A stretch of DNA of 64,000 nt from Sandaracinaceae bacterium (GTDB taxonomy: Bacteria > Myxococcota_A > Polyangia > Polyangiales > Houyiibacteriaceae), in the NCBI GenBank assembly GCA_020633055.1, contig JACKEJ010000004.1, forward strand, positions 124,001-188,000, given 5' to 3'. The position numbers and the translations under genes were made by a program. Shown here piece by piece: positions 35,721 through 46,570 of the stretch. Numbering within the stretch: the stretch's first letter is position 1; every line of letters starts with the position of its first letter. The notes under the pieces are model-generated. The model did not search any database, was not told the origin of the DNA, and saw only the letters and a program-made list of their open reading frames with translations.

Positions 35721-36040
35721 TTTCAACACTCAGTGCCACTACGTGGCCTCCAAAGCCAATCTCACGCGCCACCTGCGTCGCTTACATTTTGTATACATTA
35801 TGTCCAGAAGCGGTCCGCGAGGGGCTCGGTATCGCTACTAGAACGGCCGTTTTGCCGAAGCAAGCGCGTAATCGTGGGCCTTGTGGCACTCCGAGACACG
35901 CTGGGAGACGCCCGTGTACAAAAACTTACCAACTAGTAAGTTATGCTTTTGACATTTTGTTCGGTCAATTTTCTCGCAAATAAAGCAATCGCAATTCGAA
36001 AGTTGCTGGTGTACACGGTGCAGAGATTGGAAGGAACCAG
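35721..36040 (+). promoter_or_regulatory. AT-rich control region of the GH3 operon
   Basis: This 320-base gap is visibly richer in A and T than anything else in the window and has no gene. It contains a 20-bp palindrome (35923-35942), a TTGACA at 35949-35954, a TTGAC/GTCAA inverted pair, a TATACATTAT box near 35793, and several GTGTACA or TGTATACA motifs. Such a region in a GC-rich genome usually marks a strongly regulated or horizontally acquired promoter. The transcription start cannot be placed because no well-spaced -10 box follows the TTGACA. Confidence 0.55.
35923..35942. promoter_or_regulatory. 20-bp palindrome, possible repressor operator
   Basis: AACTTAC and GTAAGTT form a perfect 7-bp inverted repeat with a 6-base spacer (CAACTA). 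Size and symmetry fit a dimeric repressor such as TetR or MarR. It lies just upstream of a TTGACA and about 100 bases before the first gene of the GH3 operon. The regulator is not encoded next to it. Confidence 0.45.
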
Positions 36041-36912
<872 letters not shown>

Positions 36913-36916
<4 letters not shown>

Positions 36917-38565
36917 AGCAGCGCCTGCGTCCGCTCGCGCACCAAGCGGCGCGGGCTGTCTGCACCTTCGGGGCGCGCCGCTTCGAGGCCGCCCTGGGCG
37001 ACGTGGAGGGCACGCAGCGCGCGGTGCTCGCGGCCCAGCTCCTGCGCTACGCCGGCTCGGAGCAGGCGGGCGCCCTCGGGCTGCGTCCAGGCCTGCGTGC
37101 CGAGGAGTTCCGTGACCGCGTGCCCGAGCACGCTTGGTCCGATGTGGCGGACATGGTGCGTCGGCAGCGCGCGGGCCAAACCCGCGTGCTCACCCACGAG
37201 CCGTGCGCGCGCTACCAGCCCACCAGCGGCTCCAGCTCGCGCGTGAAGTGGGTCCCCTACACGCCCGGGTTCCTGAGCGACCTCGACGCGGCGGTTACGC
37301 CGTGGGTCGCCGACCTGTACCAGAGCGTGCCGGGTGTGCGCACCGGGCAGCACTACTGGTCCCTCTCGTGGATCCCCACCGACCTGCGCGCCGACACGCC
37401 GGACAACATCAACGACGACACGCAGCTGCTGTCCTGGGAGAAGCGCGCCGCCGCTGCGCTGATGGCCCCCGTGCCGCGCTGGGTCGCGTACGCGCAATCG
37501 TCGGAGGACTCGCTCTTCGCGACGCTCGCGTGGCTGCTTGCCGCCGACGACCTGTCGCTGGTCTCCGTGTGGAGCCCCACCTTCGCGCTCAACCTGTTCG
37601 AAGGCCTCTCACTGCACCGTGACGAGCTCGCCACGACGCTCGAGCGCGGGCGCTGGCAGCGTCCGGGCATGCCCGGCGCCGCCCCCAAGGCCCTGCGGGC
37701 CGCGCACATCCTGCGCCGCTCGAGCGGGCCGGCCGACCCCGCGCTGATGAAGGCCTTGTGGCCGCGCCTCTCGCTGGTGAGCGCCTGGGACACCTCGTCC
37801 TCCGCGCGCTGGGCCGAGCGCCTGCAGCAGCTCATCCCGCACGCGCGCTTCCAGGGCAAAGGCCTGTGGGCCACCGAGGGCGTGGTCACCATCCCCTACC
37901 GCGGCGTGCACATGCTGGCGTCGCGCAGCCACTTCTACGAGTTCGTGGACCTCGACACCGAGCGCACGCACTTCGCCTGGGAGCTGCGCGAGGGGCAGGA
38001 GGTGCGCCCGCTGCTCACCACCGGCGCGGGGCTCCTGCGCTACGCGCTGCGCGACCGCCTCCGCGTGGGCCAGCGGCTGGGGAACACGCCCAGCCTGGTG
38101 TTCGTGGGGCGCATGGACGACACCGACATGGTGGGCGAGAAGCTCAGCCCGGACGCCGCGCAGCGGGTGCTGGGCATGCTGGAGAGCCCCGGCGACTGTC
38201 AGCCCGTGTCGCTCATCCCCTTGCCCAACGGCCTCGACGAGTCCCGCGAGCGCCCCTGCTACGTCGCGCTGTGCGAGGGTGAGAGTAACCCCAACCAGGA
38301 CAGCCTGCGCGCCGAGGCGCTCGAGCGCGGCCTGCGCGAGTTCTTCCACTACGAGCTGGCGCGCGACCTGGGGCAGCTGGCCGAGGCCCGCGTCGTCACC
38401 ACCCCGAACGCCCGCGCGCTCTACGAAGAGCTCGGGGTCCTGCGCGGGATGGTCCAGGGAAACATCAAGGTCGAGCCCCTCTCGGCCTGCATCGAGGGAG
38501 CCGCCGCCGCGCACCTGCGCCACGTCGCGCGTCCCGTCGCACGAGGAGATCAGTCATGGACGTAA
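36913..38565 (+). CDS. GH3 auxin-responsive-promoter-family acyl-acid amido synthetase
   Basis: 550 residues. GH3 enzymes activate a carboxylic acid with ATP (acyl-AMP) and join it to an amino acid. The nucleotide-binding P-loop-like motif is YQPTSGSSSRVKWVPYT (residues 101-117), matching the TSGTT..K..P signature; GLWATEGVVTIPY (about 320) matches the second adenylate motif and VFVGRMDDTDMVGEKLS (about 397-413) the GR.DD...GEK hinge motif. Plant GH3 proteins conjugate jasmonate or auxin; bacterial members are poorly characterised. ATG 36913 overlaps the previous stop (ATGA), and the 3' end overlaps the GNAT gene by ten bases. The substrate acid and amino acid are unknown. Confidence 0.88.
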
Positions 38566-39737
38566 ACGCATTCGTCGCTCAGTTCCCCGATGTTCGGGTC
38601 GCGACCGAGAAGGACAACGCCACGATCCTCGAGCTGTACAGGCGGCTCAGCATGCAGGGCGGGGTGTTCAACATCCAGTTCGTGAAGGACCCGGACTACT
38701 TCCGCTTCCTGCGCTACGAAGGCCCCGAGCACTTCGTGCTGCTGATCGAGAACTCCGAGGGCGTGGCGGAGGGCATGGCCACGCTCGTGATGCGTCCCGG
38801 CTACGTGGGCGACGACGTGGAGTGGGTCGGCCACTGGTCGGACCTGCGCTTCATCCGTGGGCGTGACCGGCGCTCGCGCTTCGACTGGAAGGCCTTCATG
38901 GCCGCCGTCTGCGAGCACGGACACGAGGTCGAGGGCTGGCACGGCTGCAAGCACTGGCTGGGCTCCTTCGTGATGGCGAACGAGCGCGCGCGCGCCGCGT
39001 TCACCGCGCAGGACACGCCGTTCGACATCACGAACGTGGCCTCGTACCAGATGGTCAACCTGCTGGCGCACCGCCCCTTCGGCCGCAGCAAGCTGCGGCA
39101 GCTGCGACGTGGCAGCGCGGTGCACGTGCGCAAGGCCAACACACGCGATATCGAGGCGCTGCGCAGCTTCCTCGACACGCAGAGCCGCAAGCGCGCCCTG
39201 GGCTACGTGTACGAGGGCGAGTACGACGAGCTGTCGCGGCGCCTCCAGAGCTGGGACGACTTCAGCATCGAGAGCTTCTACCTGGCCGAGGACGACCGCG
39301 GGAAGCTGCTCGGGTGCTTCGCCCCGTGGGACCTCTCGCCGGGTCGGCGCATCGTGGTGGACGACTTCCCCACCTCCGTGCGCATGGCGGCGGGCGTGGC
39401 GCGCGGCCTGGGCAAGGCCGTCCCGAAGCCGGGCGACGAGCTGCGCATCCTGTATCTGACCACGCAGGAGATCGACCACACGCTCAGCCCCAGCGACCGT
39501 CGCGCCGTGTTCGCGGCCTTGCTCGAGGGCCTGTACGGTGACCCGCGCGTCGGCGCCTACCACATGGTGGCGCTGACCGACTACGACCGCGAGACGCTGC
39601 TCGACGTAGTGGACCCGGCCTACTTCACGCAGAAGACCCCGACCCTGCTCTACGCCATGACCGCCCCCGGCGCGGCCATCCCCGTCAACGAAGCGCACCT
39701 CCGCGTTCACGCAGGGCATGAGATGTGTCTCACCTGA
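38556..39737 (+). CDS. GNAT-like acyltransferase, GH3 operon
   Basis: 393 residues, long enough for two GNAT-type halves. The first half (VRVATEKDNATILELYRRLS; HFVLLIENSEGVAEGMATLVMRPGYVG; RFIRGRDRRSRFDWKAFMAAV) follows the order of a GNAT domain, and the second begins at about residue 190 (VHVRKANTRDIEALRSFLDTQ). The acetyl-CoA R/QxxGxG/A motif is not obvious, so catalytic competence is open. ATG 38556 lies inside the end of the GH3 gene. It probably acylates an intermediate of the pathway. Confidence 0.72.
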   Translation: MDVNAFVAQFPDVRVATEKDNATILELYRRLSMQGGVFNIQFVKDPDYFRFLRYEGPEHFVLLIENSEGVAEGMATLVMRPGYVGDDVEWVGHWSDLRFIRGRDRRSRFDWKAFMAAVCEHGHEVEGWHGCKHWLGSFVMANERARAAFTAQDTPFDITNVASYQMVNLLAHRPFGRSKLRQLRRGSAVHVRKANTRDIEALRSFLDTQSRKRALGYVYEGEYDELSRRLQSWDDFSIESFYLAEDDRGKLLGCFAPWDLSPGRRIVVDDFPTSVRMAAGVARGLGKAVPKPGDELRILYLTTQEIDHTLSPSDRRAVFAALLEGLYGDPRVGAYHMVALTDYDRETLLDVVDPAYFTQKTPTLLYAMTAPGAAIPVNEAHLRVHAGHEMCLT

Positions 39738-41155
39738 TCCCCCTCAACCGCTCGGAGCGCGCCTACGCGGCCCTCGAAGGGCTGGCGGGGTCGGTCACGC
39801 AGGTCTACGAGATGAGCTTCGAGCGCCCCCTCGACGCTCAGCGGGTGCGGCGCGCGTTCCGCGAGCTGGTGTCCGCCTATCCGCGCACCCGCATGCGGCT
39901 CGCCGTGGGTGCCTTCAGCACGCGCCTCGGCCTGCTGGGTGACGACGACCCCATGCTGGTGCCCCTCTTCGACGAGGCCTTCCGCGTGGTCGAGGGCGTG
40001 GCAGGCGACGACGAGCGCCTCGCGGCCTACCGTGATGCGCTGCTGTCGGAGAGCTTCTCGCTGGGCCGCAGCCTGCCCGTGCGCGTGCGCTTCGCCAACC
40101 ACCCGACGCGCCCCACGCTGTTCTTCATCGTGCACCACCTCGTGTGCGACGGGCGCGGGATGATCCAGATGATCGACGCGCTGCTGGGCGCGCTGGCCGG
40201 CCAGCCCATCACGCCCGTGCCGCTCACGCTGCACGAGATGCGCAGGGCGCTCTGGCCCAAGGGCTTCGTCCGACGCGTGCGCGCGGCGTGGCTGGACTTC
40301 CGGCGTCGTCGCGCAGCCCGACGTGAGGCGCGCGGGGTGACGTTGGTCGACCCGCTCGCGCCGCTGCCCGCGTTCACCGCCCCGCGCGTGGTGCGGCACA
40401 CCCTGTCCATCCCGGTGGCCCAGCTGGTCAAGACGGCGCGCGCGCACGGCACCAGCCTCACCGCGCTGACGCTGGCCGCCCTCACCGCCGTGCTGGCGCG
40501 CCGCTCGCAGGCCGCGAGCGACGGGTCGCGCGAAGTGGCGCTGCGCCTCTCGGTGGACCTGCGCCCCTACTTCGACCCGCCGCAGCCCGACGCCTTCGGC
40601 AACCTGGTGGCCACCTTCATGGTGCGCTGCACGCGCTTCGCCGAGCGCGCGCCGCTCATCGCCGACATCGCGGCCCAGCTGAAGGAAGGCACGCGCCGCT
40701 TCAAGGACCACGAGCGCGGGTGGGGCCTCCTGCTGGACGAGCTGGGCACCCTCATCGGGCTGCGCCTGTACTCACTCGCCGCGCGGCGCCTGAAGGCCCG
40801 CAACCGCCTGACGCCCATGAGCGCGCACTACTCCACCGTCGGCAGCGTCGACCATCTGTTGCGGCACGACGTGGGCCTGGTGGACATCGCGGGCTACGCG
40901 CCCAACACCGGGCTGTTCGTGACGAGCATGGGCTTCCGCGACCAGCTGCGCATGGCCGTCATCTACCCGACGGGCGCGCTCGACCGCGAGCAGGCCCTCT
41001 GGCTGGCGCAGGAGCTGGAGACCACGCTCGCGCGGATGAGCGAGCCCGAACAGGCGAGCGACGAGACCGAGGAGCCCTGGGAGGACAGCGCCGCGCGTCG
41101 GATGGTGCGGGCACCGTCGGAGCAGGCTCAGTCGCGGTCGGCAGGGTCCGTCTGA
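39725..41155 (+). CDS. condensation-domain-like acyltransferase, GH3 operon
   Basis: 476 residues from GTG 39725, which overlaps the GNAT stop by 13 bases. HHLVCDG (H137, H138, D142, G143) is the HHxxxDG active site of NRPS condensation domains, wax-ester synthases and PapA-type acyltransferases; a second conserved region is LRLSVDLRPYFDPPQPDAFGNLVATF, like the DFGWG-side strand of the family. There is no carrier protein or adenylation domain, so it is a free-standing ester- or amide-forming enzyme. Four genes from 36041 form one translationally coupled operon that ends here; a strong hairpin follows at 41220. Confidence 0.82.
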   Translation: MSHLIPLNRSERAYAALEGLAGSVTQVYEMSFERPLDAQRVRRAFRELVSAYPRTRMRLAVGAFSTRLGLLGDDDPMLVPLFDEAFRVVEGVAGDDERLAAYRDALLSESFSLGRSLPVRVRFANHPTRPTLFFIVHHLVCDGRGMIQMIDALLGALAGQPITPVPLTLHEMRRALWPKGFVRRVRAAWLDFRRRRAARREARGVTLVDPLAPLPAFTAPRVVRHTLSIPVAQLVKTARAHGTSLTALTLAALTAVLARRSQAASDGSREVALRLSVDLRPYFDPPQPDAFGNLVATFMVRCTRFAERAPLIADIAAQLKEGTRRFKDHERGWGLLLDELGTLIGLRLYSLAARRLKARNRLTPMSAHYSTVGSVDHLLRHDVGLVDIAGYAPNTGLFVTSMGFRDQLRMAVIYPTGALDREQALWLAQELETTLARMSEPEQASDETEEPWEDSAARRMVRAPSEQAQSRSAGSV

Positions 41156-41219
41156 GCGGGTGTTGGGAACGGCTAGGGTCGAGTCAGCATCCCGCTGGCC
41201 AGTGAGGCGGGCGATGCTT

Positions 41220-41249
41220 GGGGGCACCTGGCTTCAGCCTGGTGCCCCC
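41220..41249. terminator. strong hairpin between convergent genes
   Basis: GGGGGCACC at 41220-41228 pairs with GGTGCCCCC at 41241-41249, extended inside by GGCT/AGCC across one T-T mismatch, with a two-base TC loop. It lies between the end of the GH3 operon (41155) and the end of darP (41258), so it can serve both strands. No T-run is present. Confidence 0.55.
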
Positions 41250-41257
41250 CATCATCC

Positions 41258-41923
41258 TCAGTCCTCGTCGCCCTCGTGCTCGTCGTCCCAGTCGTCGTCC
41301 CCATCCGCGTCCAGCTCGCCCTTCGGGCGGGGCGCAGCCGGGCGAGGGTCGGCCTCGGCGATGCGCTCGCGCAGGTATTGGTACAACGCGCGGCGCTTGG
41401 CGGTGGCGCTCTTGCCCTTCTCGGCGCGTGAGGTCTCGGTGTCCCCTGCGCCCTCCTTGCCGGCCGCGCGCACCATCTGTCGCAGCGTCTGCCGCTCCGT
41501 CGTGGGGTACGCGGTCAGGAACTCTTCGCAGGCCGCGTCGCCCTGGGCATCGTCCGTCACCCGGTCGCGCCAGCGCTCGATCAGCCGCGCGCGCGCGAGC
41601 GAGATGGGGCTCGACGGGTCCAGCAGCCCGACCGCGTGCATGAGCGCCTTGGCGTCGTAGGAGCGGAGCTGTCGCGCGACGAAGCGCCGCTGCCGCACCT
41701 TGGCGCCCCGGCTGGTGTTGGACAGCTCGAGGATGGCCTGCTCGAGCCCCTCCGGCAGCTCCAGCTTGGCCCGCACGGCCGGGCTCAGGGCGGCCAGCGC
41801 GAGGCCCAGCTCGGCCAGCTCGGCGGTGACCTCGTGCTGCTTGTTGCGCTTCTTGCTGCGCGAGGGGACGCCCTCGTACGGGTCCGGCGCCTCGGGGTCG
41901 GTGGAGTGCATGCGGCGCGCCAT
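41258..41923 (-). CDS. darP: DarP/YjgA (DUF615) ribosome-maturation protein
   Basis: 221 residues. DUF615/UPF0307 features: VPSRSKKRNKQHEVTAELAELGLALAALSP near the N-terminus, ELSNTSRGAKVRQRRFVARQLRS in the middle, then ARARLIERWRDRVT and the helical core FLTAYPTTERQTLRQMVRAA, and RALYQYLRERI. The family helps late assembly of the 50S subunit. An acidic tail (DADGDDDWDDEHEGDED) extends past the usual end. Start at ATG 41923; a second Met is five codons in. Divergent from the flavin oxidoreductase at 41998. Confidence 0.9.
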   Translation of the reverse strand: MARRMHSTDPEAPDPYEGVPSRSKKRNKQHEVTAELAELGLALAALSPAVRAKLELPEGLEQAILELSNTSRGAKVRQRRFVARQLRSYDAKALMHAVGLLDPSSPISLARARLIERWRDRVTDDAQGDAACEEFLTAYPTTERQTLRQMVRAAGKEGAGDTETSRAEKGKSATAKRRALYQYLRERIAEADPRPAAPRPKGELDADGDDDWDDEHEGDED

Positions 41924-41997
41924 GGGCCGCAGTGTCCCTCAGTCCTGGCGCATGTCCAGCTTGGAAGGTCCGGGGATCGGGCCTATACCCACCCCCC

Positions 41998-43008
<1,011 letters not shown>

Positions 43009-43367
43009 GCGTCAGGGGGCGCCTCAGCGCTCCCCCGCTGACAACACCTGGGTCGAATGTCTCAACGACGTGAACTGCGGGGGTCGTCGCAGTAGAGCGC
43101 GAACGAGTGCAGACCTGGCGCCCGAGACGAGAACTCACCGAGGTACGGTGCTTCGGTCGCAGCATTGCTACGCATAGAGCACTGCTTCGACCGAAGCACT
43201 CTGGGGTCACTGCGGCGGATGCTCAGCCAAGCAGAGGCGCTCGGCAAAGGCCTCTCAGATCCGGCCACTGGGTCCTTTTCGGTTCGACCGTGCGACCTTG
43301 TTGGTATGCTTCCCGTCAGGTCGACCAGAGTCGAATTGGGGCCGATGCCGGAAGGACGATTTCGCCT
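43009..43367. other. non-coding stretch with a long perfect inverted repeat
   Basis: A 359-base gap with base composition less GC-rich than its neighbours and no credible gene. It contains a perfect 12-bp inverted repeat, GTGCTTCGGTCG (43148-43159) and CGACCGAAGCAC (43188-43199), around a 28-base loop. An open frame through it gives a near-palindromic peptide, as expected of an inverted repeat. It could be a terminator of the oxidoreductase gene, an RNA or a remnant element; no homologous family recognised. Confidence 0.5.
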
Positions 43368-44294
43368 GTGAAGCAACGCACTCATCGCTGGGAGAGGGCA
43401 GCATGGCAAGGCTTGGTCGTCGTCGGGTTCGCCCTGGCAAGCCAGTCGCTTTCGGCGTCCGCGCAGCGGTTCTCACTGCCGCTGCGAGAACACCTCGTCG
43501 TGACTACCTCTGATTCTGCGGCCGCTCCAGCGGGAGCCTTCTGTGTGCTCAGCATCGTCACCGTACCCCATCGGTCCTACAACTGCCGGGTGCGGATCGA
43601 GTGTGGCGGGAACGTCACCTATGGGGACGGGACTTCGGGCCTCAACACGTGTCGCGCCGAGCAAGATGGAGTGCTCACCGTGCACGACCCGAGAGATGAT
43701 GATGGCGATCCAGCGCTGTCGCTCCTAGTCAGGGGCAATGGTGCCAGCGTGATTGCAAACGTGTGGTCGGGGACCTGGCGCGTTGCTTTCGCCGGTCCAG
43801 TCCTCCCGCCGACACCGTGGCCTCGCGCCGCGCCTGGAGCCACCGCTCCGGCGACTCAACGGATCCGCTCGACGAACTGGCGCTCTCTCCAAGACGTTCC
43901 GTTGGACGATTCGCGCCCCTCGGTGACGTACGTCGACCTCAACGGCGACGGGTACGAAGAGGCCGTTTGGACCGACGCTCAAGGCATCGAGGGCTCGGCG
44001 TCGGGTTGGTACTCAAGTGTTGTGGTGTACAGCATGCTGCCCGGCGACACCGTGCCCCGTCTCGTCCAGACCATTGCTTCGCAGGTGGATGACAACAGCA
44101 ATGGGCAGGTCAGTCTGGTGAGCGCCAGTAGAGGCGGCGTGGTTGTCGCACGAGCGGAGTTCAGCGAGGACGACGCCATGTGCTGCCCGCACGCTGACCG
44201 CATCGAACAATGGCGGTGGAATGGCCAGTGGTTGGCGGAGGACGTTGCCCGCCGGCGTGTTTTACCGAGACGTGAGCCCGCCCCGGTTCGCTGA
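43368..44294 (+). CDS. exported protein of unknown function with Asp-rich loops
   Basis: 308 residues from GTG 43368; the open frame upstream is non-coding. The signal peptide is about residues 1-32 (QGLVVVGFALASQSLSASAQ). The mature protein has four Cys in its N-terminal third (GAFCVLS, YNCRVRIECGG, LNTCRAE), a DDDGDP stretch and a DLNGDGYEEAVW loop (about 190), the latter like FG-GAP/VCBS calcium loops; a CCPHADRIEQWRWNGQWLAED tail follows. Codon choice is less GC-rich than in its neighbours, which hints at later acquisition. It is convergent with the patatin gene, with only 49 bases between. Confidence 0.65.
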   Translation: MKQRTHRWERAAWQGLVVVGFALASQSLSASAQRFSLPLREHLVVTTSDSAAAPAGAFCVLSIVTVPHRSYNCRVRIECGGNVTYGDGTSGLNTCRAEQDGVLTVHDPRDDDGDPALSLLVRGNGASVIANVWSGTWRVAFAGPVLPPTPWPRAAPGATAPATQRIRSTNWRSLQDVPLDDSRPSVTYVDLNGDGYEEAVWTDAQGIEGSASGWYSSVVVYSMLPGDTVPRLVQTIASQVDDNSNGQVSLVSASRGGVVVARAEFSEDDAMCCPHADRIEQWRWNGQWLAEDVARRRVLPRREPAPVR

Positions 44295-44343
44295 CACGCT
44301 CCGCTATCCAGCAATCCTCCCCAACTCTCAGCAGGCCGCGGGT

Positions 44344-45543
44344 TCACGCGTCGAAGAAGCGATGGATCGCCGCCGCGCGGGCGTGCGCGTCACGACGCCC
44401 CAGCGCCACCAAGCGGCTGGCGAACTCGCCGTCGAAGAGCACGAACGACAGCAGGTCGGCCTGGAAGCCCGGCTCCAGCTTCAGGTCGCCCGAGAAGATG
44501 TGTGGCGAGAGATGCGTGGTGCGCAGCTCGTGCGCGCGCGCCGCGGCCAGCCGACCGATGTCCTCCGAGGGGTAGAACACCAGGCGGTTGACCTTCTTGT
44601 AGGGCGCCCCCCGCGACTCCTTGATGACCTTCTGCACCCGCGTCATCTCGGTCTCGCCGAGCACGTCCTCGAGGGTGGCGATCATGCGGTTGAAGCGGTC
44701 CATCACCTGCAAGTCGTAGTTGACCGGGTCCAGCAGCAGGGCGTTCAGGATCTTGCCGATGAGGAAGACCGGGTTGGGGTAGGCCTGCAGCGCCTGCTGG
44801 CGGGCCTCGGCGTCCGGCCGGGCCTCACTGCGCAGGGAGATGACCACCAGGCGCTCGGCACCGCAGCGCAGCGCTGGCGCGATCGGCGTGTTGAAGCGCA
44901 GGCCCCCGTCGCAGAAGTAGCGCCCGTCGATCTCGCGCGCCGGGTAGATGAGCGGGATGGCCGAGCTGGCCAACACGTGCCGCGCGTCGATGCGGGATGG
45001 CAGCACCCGGCGGCGGGGATCCTTGGAGCGCGCGAACTCGGCCCCGGGCGCGATCTCCGAGAACATGGTGGTGACGCCGTCCTCCACACCCAGGGACGCC
45101 ACCACCAGCGAGCGGACGATGCCGCTGTCCACGTTGCGGTGCAGCTGTTTGAACGGGATGGCGCGCCCCACCAGCTCTTCGAGCGCACGCGGGTCCAGAA
45201 ACGAGCGGCCGACGCGGCCCACGTCGTCCCGACGCAGCTTGCTCAGGAGCGGGCGCAGCCGCCGCCCCGCGAGCAACCCCATGGGGTCGAAGCGCAGGTG
45301 CTTGCTGAGCCTCAGCCCCTCCCACTCGCCCACCAGCCCGGAGATGTCCATGTCGGGACGGTGCGCGTGGGACGCAAGCCAAGCGCTGTTGATGGCCCCC
45401 ACGGACGTCCCCGTGAAGATCTCGAAGGGGGCACGGGAGAGGCGACGCGGCTGGAGCACGTCCATGATGCCCGCCACGACGCCCACTTCGTAGGCGCCGC
45501 GGGCGCCGCCACCGGAGAGCACGATGCCTGTCCGTGAGTGCAT
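44344..45543 (-). CDS. patatin-like phospholipase
   Basis: 399 residues. GGGARG (residues 11-16) is the oxyanion loop, GTSVG (45-49) carries the nucleophile S47, and the DGG in YFCDGGLRFN (about 213) provides the catalytic Asp. No signal peptide or membrane anchor is visible. Enzymes of this group hydrolyse acyl esters of phospholipids or lipid stores. It is divergent from rpsD with 290 bases between them, in which its own promoter must lie. Confidence 0.92.
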   Translation of the reverse strand: MHSRTGIVLSGGGARGAYEVGVVAGIMDVLQPRRLSRAPFEIFTGTSVGAINSAWLASHAHRPDMDISGLVGEWEGLRLSKHLRFDPMGLLAGRRLRPLLSKLRRDDVGRVGRSFLDPRALEELVGRAIPFKQLHRNVDSGIVRSLVVASLGVEDGVTTMFSEIAPGAEFARSKDPRRRVLPSRIDARHVLASSAIPLIYPAREIDGRYFCDGGLRFNTPIAPALRCGAERLVVISLRSEARPDAEARQQALQAYPNPVFLIGKILNALLLDPVNYDLQVMDRFNRMIATLEDVLGETEMTRVQKVIKESRGAPYKKVNRLVFYPSEDIGRLAAARAHELRTTHLSPHIFSGDLKLEPGFQADLLSFVLFDGEFASRLVALGRRDAHARAAAIHRFFDA

Positions 45544-45836
45544 GGGCGTACCTTCACCCGAAAGGGACCATCAAAGGAAGCGCGACGCTCACCGGGCTGG
45601 AACCGAGGGGCTAGGCGGTCGCTAACCCGGCGAAACCGCTACGGGAAAGCGCCGAGCGGCGATCTCTTTCTCGGGCCCGATCGTGAATTTCCTGGCCATC
45701 GGCGCGGTTAGAGGTCACATTTCCGCCCCCCGAGCTGGGTGATGGCACGTGTTTCTGCGCGTTTCGCCTTGATCCCAAGCCGGTCGCTCAGTAATAAGCC
45801 GCTCCCCCGCCCGTCTTGGCGGGCTTTGGAGGAAGA
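45544..45836 (+). promoter_or_regulatory. rpsD leader region with hairpin next to the ribosome-binding site
   Basis: The 293-base region between the divergent patatin gene and rpsD has no gene. CCCGCC (45806-45811) and GGCGGG (45818-45823) form a hairpin followed by TTT, ending four bases before the GGAGG Shine-Dalgarno (45828-45832). A second GC-rich hairpin (GCGCCGAGCGGCG) lies near 45650. S4 represses its own mRNA in several bacteria by binding a folded leader, so an autoregulatory site is plausible. Confidence 0.4.
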
Positions 45837-46457
45837 ATGTCCCGCTACACCGGACCGCGCGTGAAGAAGATGCGCGCCCTGAACCTCGACCTTCCCGGTC
45901 TCACCCGCAAGAGCATGTGGGACCGCCCCTTCCCGCCCGGCGTGCACGGCGCGAAGAACGTCCGTCGTCGCAAGATGAGCGACTACAAGAAGCAGCTCCT
46001 CGAGAAGCAGAAGCTGCGCTTGAACTACGGGCTCACGGAGCGTCAGTTCCGCCGCCTCTACAAGGAGGCCGTGTCCAGCCGTGATCCGAGCGGTGACAAG
46101 CTGCTCGAGCTGCTCGAGCGTCGCCTGGACAACGCGGTGTTCCGCGCGGGCTTCGCGCCGACCATTCCGGCCGCGCGTCAGCTCATCAACCACGGGCACT
46201 TCCAGATCAACGGCAAGCGCGTGGACATCCCCAGCTACCGCGTGAAGCCCGGCGAGGTCATCTCGCTCCGCCCACGCAGCCAGGAGCTGGTCACTGTGGC
46301 GGCCGCCCTCGGCGACCTGCGCCTCACGCGCCCCGAGTGGCTCGAGTACCAAGACGACAAGAAGACGGCGTCCATCAAGGAGCTGCCCAAGGCCGACTCC
46401 GTGCCCTTCCCCGTCGAGGTCAACCTGGTCATCGAGTACTACTCGAAGCGCCTGTGA
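45837..46457 (+). CDS. rpsD: 30S ribosomal protein S4
   Basis: 206 residues, the normal length, from ATG 45837 behind a GGAGG Shine-Dalgarno; the frame is open seven codons further up but the S4 N-terminus is MSRYTGPRVKK. It has the S4 N-terminal region (RPFPPGVHGAKNVRRRKMSDYKKQLLEKQKLRLNYGLTERQFRR) and the S4 RNA-binding domain (LLELLERRLDNAVFRAGFAPTIPAARQLINHGHFQINGKRVDIPSYRVKPG). The N-terminal Cys residues that bind zinc in some S4 proteins are absent. It stands alone rather than in the rpsM-rpsK-rpsD-rpoA operon, so it may be a second copy or a relocated gene. A hairpin terminator follows at 46527. Confidence 0.97.
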   Translation: MSRYTGPRVKKMRALNLDLPGLTRKSMWDRPFPPGVHGAKNVRRRKMSDYKKQLLEKQKLRLNYGLTERQFRRLYKEAVSSRDPSGDKLLELLERRLDNAVFRAGFAPTIPAARQLINHGHFQINGKRVDIPSYRVKPGEVISLRPRSQELVTVAAALGDLRLTRPEWLEYQDDKKTASIKELPKADSVPFPVEVNLVIEYYSKRL

Positions 46458-46526
46458 CAGCCTGGCCGGCCGGTGTGTCTCGTCACGGGGCGCGCCAGGC
46501 TGGCCTTTCGCTCGGGACACCCAAGG

Positions 46527-46557
46527 ACCCCACCCTGCTCCGGCGCGGTGGGGTTTT
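46527..46557 (+). terminator. rho-independent terminator of rpsD
   Basis: ACCCCACC (46527-46534) pairs with GGTGGGGT (46547-46554) around a 12-base loop and is followed by TTTT. A further inverted pair, AGCCTGG/CCAGGCT, lies just behind the rpsD stop codon. The T-tract orientation assigns it to the plus strand. Confidence 0.75.
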
Positions 46558-46570
46558 GGCGTTCCGGCCT

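Noticed and set aside
43148..43199. Integron attC site
   Set aside because: The inverted repeat lacks the conserved attC core sites (GTTRRRY / RYYYAAC) and there is no integrase.
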